From Canna indica (lineage: Eukaryota > Streptophyta > Magnoliopsida > Zingiberales > Cannaceae): a DNA stretch of 64,000 nt. The DNA lies in the NCBI GenBank assembly GCA_034359265.1, contig CP136896.1:68645501-68709500 (forward strand), in the 5' to 3' direction. The position numbers and the translations under genes are program-made. Positions 34,901 through 42,393 of the stretch are shown piece after piece; positions within the stretch are counted from its first letter, which is position 1; every line of letters starts with the position of its first letter. Under the pieces are notes generated by a model. The model was given only the letters and a program-made list of their open reading frames with translations, did no database searches and was not told the origin of the DNA.

Positions 34901-37900
34901 AAAGCACTGGGTGCCGATCCGCTAAGCATTCGCCCTCCTTCCATCGATCAGTCCAAAGTTTGAAATTAATTCCAGTGCCAACCTGAAATTTTGAGCCGTC
35001 CAGTATCAAATCAAAAATCCGAACCAAATATCTCCAAGTCGGGGAAGCTTTCCGAATGAAATCACCATCACCCCAAAATCTGAAATCTCCATAAACTTGC
35101 CACATTAAATCAACCCAAGGAGTATCCACTCTTTGTATAATCTTCCAAATCCAGGAGCTTAAACGAGCAGTGTTGTGTGCCTTAAGGTCCAAAATGCCGA
35201 GTCCCCCTTCCTTCCTAGGACAAGTTATCAGGCTCCACTCTATCAAGCACTTACTTTTGACGGCCGAGGTATCTAAACCACTCCAAAAGAAGCTTCTTCT
35301 TCTACGATCAATCGACTTAATAACCCAGTCAGGAGCTTTAAAACAGGAGAGCATATAAGCCGCAGAACTACTCAGAGTGCTGTTAATTAAAGTGATTCGA
35401 CCTGCACGGGAGAGAAGCCGACCTTGCCAAGAGCTGAGTTTAGCATCAATCTTGGCAATTAAAGGAAGCCAGTCATCTTTACATAAACTACCTAATTTCA
35501 AGGGCAGGCCCAAATACATAAGAGGGAAAGAGGCCGGTTTACAATTCCATTCAGCCGCCAAGGCAGCTGTAGCAACAGTATCTCCATTCAAGTGTAGGAT
35601 GCTAGTTTTGTTAAGGTTGATCTTCAGGCCGGCCGCAAGCTCAAAGCAACGTAGCAGTAGCCTTAAGTTACGCAAACTAAACCCATCATTTTGGCAAAGT
35701 AGAATAAGGTCATCTGCGAAAAGAAAATGAGTAACACCATTAGGCACTAAGTTATCAAGAAGACCCCGCAAAAGCCCATTGTTGACAGCTCCATGTATTA
35801 AACGAGAAAGGCCATCAATGGCCAAGTTGAAGATGTACGGAGATAAAGGATTTCCTTGCCGAACGCCGCATTTGTGGCGAAAGAAGTTACCACTTTGTCC
35901 ATTGATGATGAGGGCTGATTCAGAGGTCAACAAATGATGAATCCAAGAGCACCATCTACTAGAGAATCCTCTAGCAGTGAGCATGTCAAGAATGAATGAC
36001 CAATTGATGGAGTCGAAGGCTTTTTCAAAGTCAATTTTTATCAGAATACCATGCTCACCCAAGTGATTCGAAGCCCAAATGGCTTCCTGAACTCCCATAA
36101 AGCAGTCAAGGGTACTTCTGCCCTTGGTGTAAGCATTCTGGAACTCCGAAATCGATTCACTCATCAATGGCTTTAAACGACGAGCTAGAATCTTCGAGAA
36201 AATACGGACGATGCTATTCTCCAGGCTGATTGGTCTGAAATCCTTGACATTAGTTGCACCCTCACATTTAGGAATAAGGACGATATGACCTTGATTAAAT
36301 CTTTTGATAGCTGCCGGCTGATGATAAATTTCATTCATAATCCCAAAAAGATCTAGCTTAATGACCTCCCAAAACTCACGAAAGAATTCGGGAGGGAGAC
36401 CATCCGGCCCCGAGGCTTTGTTAGACCCCATGTCAAATATGGCATCTTTGATTTCATCCAGACTAAAGGGAGTATCAAGCTCATTATATGTAGTGACCGA
36501 AGGTAGAGATAAATGTAACCAGTCAACTCTTAGTAACGGCTTCCTGGATCTCCCCAGCAAGGAGATGTAATAACGCCTGAATTGATCAGCTATGTCAACA
36601 TGGTTAGAGAAACTGCCCGACTCTGTATGAATGCAATGTATCCAGTTGTTTCGCCTACGGATTGAAGCCCATTGGTGAAAGAATCTAGTATTCTGATCTC
36701 CTTCCCGAAGCCAATGCCGCTTGGCCCGTTGCCTCCAGAAAGTCGCTTCGTCCATGTAAAGTTCATCAAGTCCTTTCTTCTTCTCCCTTAGGCAGCTTAA
36801 TTCAAGATCAGATAAACAACCTGATTCAGCTCTTTTATTTATCGTCTCGATCTCCCCTTCAAGTTGGAGCCTCTTAGCATTTTGACTTTTCTTCAAATTA
36901 GCACTCCAGGTTCCAATGATCTTCCTTAGGGTCTTCCATCTCTTGATCCATCTACTAGATGCTGAATCAAAGCAATCCGGACTATTCCAAGCCGTTCGAA
37001 TGATATTACCAAAGCTCGGCTTCCCAAGCCAATGCATCTCCAACCTGAACCTATGTAAAGAAGGAGGTACTGGCTGGTTAGAACGGAAAAGCAGGGCACA
37101 ATGATCAGAGAGTTTACCATCGATTCCCCCAACCACAGCAAGAGGAAGAGCCAAAGCAGCATTAGAGGAGATTAAGATCCTATCAAGCTTAGCGAAACAA
37201 GGGACTGCTTGGTTATTAGACCAAGTAAATTTTCTTCCTTGAATAGGTAAGTCGAGTAAGGCTTGATCAGCAATAAGTTTTGAAAGCTTGGCTGAGTCCC
37301 TCAACGAGCCAGAACAATTCAAACGCTCATGGTCGAACCTCGTGATGTTGAAGTCGCCGCCAAGAATGACATTATCATCGGAGCTAGATAATAAATCATC
37401 CACTTCCTTAATAAAAGCGCGCCTTCCTGCAGGACGAGGAGGGCCATAGACGCTCACAAAGGTGAATCGTTGTTTGGATAGACGGTCTTCAAGCTTAGCA
37501 ACCAGAATGAAGGAACCAACTGAAGAAGAAATAGAATCCCATATATTATCATTCCACAGCAAAACCTGCCCTCCACCAAACCCCTCAGCTTCCAAAAAGA
37601 TGAAGGAACATGATTTAAAGCCACATAATTGTTTGACGCAAATCTTAGAGACAGAGCACAACTTTGTTTCTTGTAAAGCAACAACAGAACAATTGAAATC
37701 CCGAATGCTTTTTTTTATCATAAATCTTTTTGACAATCTGTTAGCCCCTCTTACATTCCAGAAGAGAGCTGAAAAATTCTTTGAGTTCATAAACAAAATA
37801 CAAGCACTCAAAATCACCAGGACACCTCCGATTGCGGCTAACGCTAAGCCACGTCCTCCAACCGCGCAGCAATCACCTCTGGAGGGCCATCCAGATGGAA

Positions 37901-40898
37901 CCCCAGAGCTTTAGCCTTCTCAGCAATAAGGATAGAAGACATATACTTCCCGGCCGTCAAAGTAAGGAGTCCTAGCCCATTCCCAGGAGAGAGGGGAGCC
38001 GACGTCAAAGGAGCTCCGTCCCCATTTAGGAAAGCCTTTCTAGCTAGAGCCCTTTTGATACAATTGTTCGCCGACGCGCCGGAGTCATGCAGGCGACAAC
38101 TCCTACGGATCAGCATAGGAGCCAGCTTCCTCTTCTTGCGCCTTACATAGGTCCGAGAGAAGGAGCCTCGGGGGGAAGAGGAAGCGGGAATCGCAGGCGG
38201 AGACAGGTGAGAAGGAGTTTTGTCAAACGAGTGCACCGAAGTATACTGAACCTGGGAGGAGAAGCCACAAGCTCCAAGATCCGCCGGAGCTTGCATATGA
38301 TCCACAAAAGCTATACAGTTAAGATCTGAAAACCCGGACGGATAAGCCACTGCACCCGAATCCTCATGCGCCCGAACCAATAAGGAAGAGCCTAAAATGC
38401 TCCTGAGGCCCGACCCGGAGTAGAGGCCTACCCACTCGAACAACTGCCGAGACGCGGCATAAAGCAGCGCATTAAAGGCACCCTTCTTAAATTGGTGCCC
38501 ATTCGAACCATCCCAGAAAAGTAGCAGGAGCTTAAGCATCAAGATGGAAGTCGCCCCGTCCCGATTCAGCGCCGACACCTCGCCACCTTCCAAGGCCAAA
38601 GCCAAGGACCGATCACCTTCTGAGGAGAGACCCAAAGGGAAGTTGCCACCTAGCTCAGAAAGGAAGCCTGCAAAAGATTGCGGCAGCAGAGGATCCTGAC
38701 ATAAAGGAGTAGCAACAGCCTCGGGAGGCGAGCCAACAGCGGTGGACATCACATCGCTTCGCTCCTCACCGACGTCCACCGGAGCAGACACCGTGGTTGG
38801 GAAAGACAAAGAACTCCGTGCCGGACGAGGTTCAAGATCCCCGAGCGCAGTGGAGAAAACCCTCTCCACTAGGACGATGCTTTCATTCCACGAGGAAGGA
38901 CTAGAAGCGATCAGCGGGCCGATGGACGGAGGAATGGCGAGACTCCGAGCTAAGGCTCTGGCGTTTGACTGCTCCATCGAAGTGGAGGGGGACGCAGCAG
39001 GAGGCGCATCCGCTCTACCACCGAGGGAGGAAGGAGATTCCAGAGCAAAATCGTGCTGCTCTAAAGCCGTTGAAAAGTCTGCACCAGCGTCAAGACCTCC
39101 ATAAGCATCATCCGGAGCCGATGCAGGAGAAGAATCTCCGAACACCCAACGAAACCAAGAAATGTCCACTCGCACTTGATACTTGCAACATTCCGAGATG
39201 GCGAAGATGCAACGAGGAATGAGGTGAAGAGCTTGAACTCGTATTCTGATTCTGCAAACCGCCATCTCCTCCCAACGAAGAGAACGAACATCGATCGCCT
39301 CAAAAGCCCCAAAGCCACTCACCAATGCAGCCAGGGCTTCATCATTCCAGAAGGAATAAGGGAGGCAGAACAATTCTAGGCCAACACTGAGTTCTAAAGG
39401 AGAGACAATCTCCCGTGCTTCTTCCTCCCGCCAATCATCGACACGCAAGCTAGCCTGATCCCACCGGAACCATTTTCGTTTGATGAGAATCCTTTTATAG
39501 TATGAGTCGTGTCCTGCCGGAGTAGTGATCAAGAGACGGCCATCAGGGAGACTCCGCTGCCGCCACAGTCTTCGATTGGAGAGCTCGTCACGGAAGCATG
39601 AAGCTAAGAAACCAGCCACATTAGCTCCAGCGGAGAGGTTGCCGCAAATGGTTACCACCACACACCGCTCGCCAAGGTATCCAGCCCTATCAATGGTAGC
39701 GTTCGACGGCGGTAGGAACACAGACATTGAGTCTGGTCGATTGTTGACACCCAGACTCACAGGGGCAGAGCGCCGAGCCACCGACACTCCTTCATGACCA
39801 GGAGCCGCTGGAGCTGCAGAAACGCTAGAGGAAGAAGCCCCCGAGCTGTTACCCGCAACAGAGGGGGCCAAGGGACACTTGGAGACCCGATGACCCCTCC
39901 CCCTGCACCGGAAACACACCGTGCTAGCCCGACACTTCGAGCTCAGGTGTTTACCAACACAACAGTTGAAACAGAGGCCTTGCTTCCTTAATCGAGCCAC
40001 CGAGACTGCCACCTCCGACTTCCTGACGTCCGACCCGAAACCCTTCGAATCAAAAGAGTCGGAAAGGCCCATGGAGGGAGTAGGAGGGCGGAAGCCGCCT
40101 ACCACCTCCGCGAAAGAGCGAACAGGTCTCCATCTAGCAGAAGAGGGAGGGGGGGGCGCTTCCGAAGGACACACGCTTGTGATCCTTCCTGTGAGTGACC
40201 ACTGTCCAGCCTCCTCTTGACTCATCTTCACCGTCAAAGCACCGCTCGCGGGACGAGAAATCTCCGTTGCTAACAGGTCGTCGTCGCTCCAGGTGTGTCT
40301 GTCTCCCTATCGTCGCCTCCTCATTGATTCTTCTGTGTGTCGCCGATCCAGATCCTCGCATCTCCCTTCGCTCCATCGCTGTAAGTTCCAAAGATGTATC
40401 ATCTAGACCTCGCTTGAACATCTTTGATGACATACATGTTTAGATGTGCCTGGTAATTTCTACAGGATGAACAATATCATTTGACCTTTTAGTTGTTATG
40501 GCAGAATCTTGGCAATAAAAGCACATGTACTGGAATTGCAGTCGCTGAGTGTTCTTCCTTCGAGCAGCTCCTAACCATCAGTGATCCCAAGACGGAACAA
40601 AGACTGCAAAAGCTTTCCAGGTACCGGGAGAAAAAGAGCAAGAGAAACTTTGGCAGAAAAATCAAGGTACTTTACCCAGTTGACATTTTTGAAGACTAAA
40701 AGTAAATTAATGATGTAACTGTAATATATTTTATGGCTTTGACTTACAATAGTTACTAGCCATTAGTTCTTTTCCTGAAGAAAAAGTTTGGGTGTTTTGC
40801 AGTATGCTTGCCGGAAGGCACTCGCAGACAATCAACCAAGAGTTCGTGGAAGGTTTGCAAAGACTGAAGAGTCTGAACCTTCAAAACCAAAACACTGA
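31918..40898 (+). CDS. CCT-motif protein (CMF type), 4 exons, LINE in intron 3
   Basis: CCT-motif proteins are nuclear regulators; the motif binds DNA and NF-Y subunits, and members act in flowering time and growth. Exons 31918-32067, 33364-33843, 40505-40666 and 40803-40898 join in frame to 295 aa. The N-terminus is MYADAGLQLPAFSQGF. Exon 2 is acidic (EPILEEPELELDPVAAAM) with DFLDLAAALGLRRAYSEGDIQ at its end. The CCT motif spans exons 3-4 (about residues 243-286): RLQKLSRYREKKSKRNFGRK, then IKYACRKALADNQPRVRGRF. No B-box or response-regulator domain is present, so this is the CMF subgroup rather than CONSTANS or PRR. Intron 3 is 6.66 kb because of an antisense LINE; without it, it would be about 0.3 kb. 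Confidence 0.92.
32185..32385. mobile_element. MITE-like repeat in CCT intron 1
   Basis: It shares GGATTGGAT, AATTCATGCACTAAA and CTATCCTATG/AAGCAAAC phrases with the inverted sequence at 41585-41800. The outer phrase on the right, TTATCCTATGAAGCAAAC, is the complement of the left edge of the other copy. Termini and target duplication are not resolved. Confidence 0.55.
32386..33363. other. Remainder of CCT intron 1
   Basis: Intronic AT-rich sequence, ending in the acceptor TATATAG/GCAAAT. Confidence 0.6.
34209..37817 (-). CDS. LINE ORF2: endonuclease, reverse transcriptase, zf-RVT
   Basis: A single open frame of 1202 codons. Residues about 10-245 form an APE-type endonuclease: FSALFWNVRGANR, VVALQETKL, FVSVYGPPRPAGR, ILGGDFNIT and the closing KLSDHCALLF. 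Residues about 470-760 form the reverse transcriptase: IVLIPKCEGATNVKDFRPIS, KIDFEKAFDSINW, GVRQGNPLSPYIFNLAIDGL and the catalytic HFLFADDLILL. The C-terminal third carries the zf-RVT region (KISIFGWLWVKRRLLTRD, CLLCQLHNESHQHLFETC). No RNase H domain follows, unlike the LINE at 42394-45325. The Met at 37817 may not be the real start; a second Met ten codons on (MNSKNFSALFWN) fits better. The usual catalytic motifs are present, so the enzyme could be active. Confidence 0.93.
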   Translation of the reverse strand: MILSACILFMNSKNFSALFWNVRGANRLSKRFMIKKSIRDFNCSVVALQETKLCSVSKICVKQLCGFKSCSFIFLEAEGFGGGQVLLWNDNIWDSISSSVGSFILVAKLEDRLSKQRFTFVSVYGPPRPAGRRAFIKEVDDLLSSSDDNVILGGDFNITRFDHERLNCSGSLRDSAKLSKLIADQALLDLPIQGRKFTWSNNQAVPCFAKLDRILISSNAALALPLAVVGGIDGKLSDHCALLFRSNQPVPPSLHRFRLEMHWLGKPSFGNIIRTAWNSPDCFDSASSRWIKRWKTLRKIIGTWSANLKKSQNAKRLQLEGEIETINKRAESGCLSDLELSCLREKKKGLDELYMDEATFWRQRAKRHWLREGDQNTRFFHQWASIRRRNNWIHCIHTESGSFSNHVDIADQFRRYYISLLGRSRKPLLRVDWLHLSLPSVTTYNELDTPFSLDEIKDAIFDMGSNKASGPDGLPPEFFREFWEVIKLDLFGIMNEIYHQPAAIKRFNQGHIVLIPKCEGATNVKDFRPISLENSIVRIFSKILARRLKPLMSESISEFQNAYTKGRSTLDCFMGVQEAIWASNHLGEHGILIKIDFEKAFDSINWSFILDMLTARGFSSRWCSWIHHLLTSESALIINGQSGNFFRHKCGVRQGNPLSPYIFNLAIDGLSRLIHGAVNNGLLRGLLDNLVPNGVTHFLFADDLILLCQNDGFSLRNLRLLLRCFELAAGLKINLNKTSILHLNGDTVATAALAAEWNCKPASFPLMYLGLPLKLGSLCKDDWLPLIAKIDAKLSSWQGRLLSRAGRITLINSTLSSSAAYMLSCFKAPDWVIKSIDRRRRSFFWSGLDTSAVKSKCLIEWSLITCPRKEGGLGILDLKAHNTARLSSWIWKIIQRVDTPWVDLMWQVYGDFRFWGDGDFIRKASPTWRYLVRIFDLILDGSKFQVGTGINFKLWTDRWKEGECLADRHPVLFRFCDQQRISIHDARLTTSQGNFLGWNLSFSILIPDQDLLGLARDLEEVQESVGRDCITWKWNTDGGFTTSSLYRLLNFRGIKDRFAKFLWQRHLLPKISIFGWLWVKRRLLTRDRLFKWGITNDQACLLCQLHNESHQHLFETCSYTTSGWNMFLQAVGHNYFELSFRPWERRSRSNLRGSLLRFRLVLTWSWFIWYERNTRVFQQEAASSSFSAKAMSAACFFGSMSC
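37844..40237 (-). CDS. LINE ORF1: nucleic-acid-binding protein with two CCHC knuckles
   Basis: 797 codons in the open frame. It has RSFAEVVGGFRPPT near the N-terminus, then two CCHC zinc knuckles (CFNCCVGKHLSSKC and CFRCRGRGHRVSKC, about residues 92-126), a DUF4283-like fold region around residues 175-360 (ERCVVVTICGNLSAGANVAG to DISWFRWVFGD) and a long low-similarity C-terminus. The frame upstream of a C8 run at about 40149-40157 reads MERREMRGSG and later GGWTVVTHRKDHKRV, which looks like the true N-terminus; it lies one base out of phase. The annotated first ~30 residues are therefore probably out of frame. ORF2 begins 26 nt after the ORF1 stop. Confidence 0.85.
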   Translation of the reverse strand: MTVKMSQEEAGQWSLTGRITSVCPSEAPPPPSSARWRPVRSFAEVVGGFRPPTPSMGLSDSFDSKGFGSDVRKSEVAVSVARLRKQGLCFNCCVGKHLSSKCRASTVCFRCRGRGHRVSKCPLAPSVAGNSSGASSSSVSAAPAAPGHEGVSVARRSAPVSLGVNNRPDSMSVFLPPSNATIDRAGYLGERCVVVTICGNLSAGANVAGFLASCFRDELSNRRLWRQRSLPDGRLLITTPAGHDSYYKRILIKRKWFRWDQASLRVDDWREEEAREIVSPLELSVGLELFCLPYSFWNDEALAALVSGFGAFEAIDVRSLRWEEMAVCRIRIRVQALHLIPRCIFAISECCKYQVRVDISWFRWVFGDSSPASAPDDAYGGLDAGADFSTALEQHDFALESPSSLGGRADAPPAASPSTSMEQSNARALARSLAIPPSIGPLIASSPSSWNESIVLVERVFSTALGDLEPRPARSSLSFPTTVSAPVDVGEERSDVMSTAVGSPPEAVATPLCQDPLLPQSFAGFLSELGGNFPLGLSSEGDRSLALALEGGEVSALNRDGATSILMLKLLLLFWDGSNGHQFKKGAFNALLYAASRQLFEWVGLYSGSGLRSILGSSLLVRAHEDSGAVAYPSGFSDLNCIAFVDHMQAPADLGACGFSSQVQYTSVHSFDKTPSHLSPPAIPASSSPRGSFSRTYVRRKKRKLAPMLIRRSCRLHDSGASANNCIKRALARKAFLNGDGAPLTSAPLSPGNGLGLLTLTAGKYMSSILIAEKAKALGFHLDGPPEVIAARLEDVA

Positions 40899-41584
40899 AT
40901 TAAGTAAGCTTTCAGCAATTTACGCAGCTCCCTTGTCCGGAATGGTTCTTATGAGAGCAATGAGAAAGAGAAAGCCCTGACATAGGCGAAGAACATGAGC
41001 TTTATGGATGAATGGATATCTCTGCTTGGAATGGGAACATAATTAATGAGGGTATCTTGTTGGATGCAATAAAGTTTTTATATAGGTGGAAATGAAGCCG
41101 GTGAAGAGGAAGTTATGTAAATTGGAATGAATAAAGAGAAAAAATCAAATTTTATTCACTTCATCATCAGTATCGTTTTCAGTCATGCATTCGATCCCTT
41201 TTGCGCGAATAACAACAGCAACATCAGTGAAAGACAGACACCAAAGAGCTGCTATTAAACCTTCAGCAACAGAATGATAAGAGCTGCTAATTTTATCTTT
41301 TCCCTTATATAAAAACAAATAAATCTTAGATGATAGAAGGCATTCTATATAGCTTTGCCCCTAGGCGAAATAGGAGTTGTCACTCTGCAAATTCGTCATT
41401 TTTGGCATTGCCGAACTGAATTTTCTCAGCCAAATACAGTAAATTTTTTCGGAGTTTTAATTACCTCCTCTCGGTTTGACTTCTTAAGACATCTTATATT
41501 AAGGACAAACATAAATGATACAAAAATACTAACTAGATCACTACTTAGTAACTGGACATCTATATTTGGTTTGATCACTAAGGG
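40899..41584. other. 3' flank of the CCT gene
   Basis: It should include the 3' UTR; AATAAAG at about 41067 and ATGAATAAAGAG at about 41127 are possible poly(A) signals. No gene seen. Confidence 0.5.
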
Positions 41585-41800
41585 CCAAGAGTTTGTTTGC
41601 TTCATAGGATAGGATAGAGGAGAAAGTATAAGATATGAATTTTTATCCATTATTTATTTAGTGCATGAATTATAAAGAAATATGATTAACAAAATATAAA
41701 ATTGACATTACATCCAATAAACATTGGATTTAAAAATCATATTCAAATTTATCTTTTATTTGTTATCTTATCCTATATCCTATCCAATCCATGTAACTAT
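41585..41800. mobile_element. MITE-like repeat, inverted relative to 32185-32385
   Basis: Starts GTTTGCTTCATAGGATAGG and ends CTATATCCTATCCAATCC, with TTTAGTGCATGAATTATAAA inside. Same family as the copy in CCT intron 1, opposite orientation. Confidence 0.55.
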
Positions 41801-41810
41801 GTTTCGTTGC

Positions 41811-42256
41811 AAAATTACAAAGGGTTGTTCATTGGGCCGGGTCGACCCAATGAACCAAAGAACTCGACCTGACCTAAACTATTTGGGTTGGGTCGGGTCG
41901 GGTCGAGTTGGGTACAATCTAACCAAACCCGACCATAATCGGGTTGGGTCTCGGGTTTCAAAATTAGAAATCCGATGATCCAAGACCCGACCTAATTATT
42001 TTTAAAAATTATATTAAAAATATTTATTTTTATATTATTTTAGAATATTTTTTAAAATATTTTAAAAAACTAATTTCTACCTAAACGGGTAAACTCAACT
42101 GCCCGACCTGACCCCAACTAGGTCGAGTCGGGTCGGGGTTGAAAGGTGAAAAATTTTGAATCCGACCCGGCCCGGCCCTGATTACACTTGGTCGGGTTGG
42201 GTCGATTTTTCCCTTAAACCTGATCCGACCCGACCTGTGAACAATCCTAAAATTAC
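41811..42256. mobile_element. hAT-type MITE of the GGGTCGGGTCGG family
   Basis: Target duplication AAAATTAC at 41811-41818 and 42249-42256 (8 of 8). The ends AGGGTTGTTCA and TGAACAATCCT are inverted copies. Both halves are rich in GGGTCGGGTCGGG and its complement around an AT-rich middle. No coding capacity. Confidence 0.8.
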
Positions 42257-42393
42257 ATAGACAACAGCGGCAAAGTATCATTTATGTTGCCACCGCCCGA
42301 CCAAATCGATCAGGAATTCACCATACATCTTTATATTATCTGACAAAGAATGCCAAAAGAGTTTTTTTAAAGAAAAAATCACATGCTCAAACT

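Larger units (their letters stand above)
34042..40395 (-). mobile_element. Nearly complete L1-type plant LINE with 16-bp target-site duplication
   Basis: TGTAAGTTCCAAAGAT occurs at 34042-34057 and 40380-40395 and frames the insert 34058-40379 (6322 bp). The insert is on the minus strand and ends in a 23-nt A-tail (T-run 34058-34080). It carries a long ORF1 (CCHC protein) and an uninterrupted 1202-aa ORF2. The duplication is perfect and ORF2 is open, so insertion was recent. The 5' end lies only about 5 nt before the first ORF1-frame ATG (near 40375), so a usual 5' UTR with internal promoter is absent: either the copy is slightly 5'-truncated or the leader is exceptionally short. ORF1 has one frame break in a C8 run. 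Confidence 0.95.
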
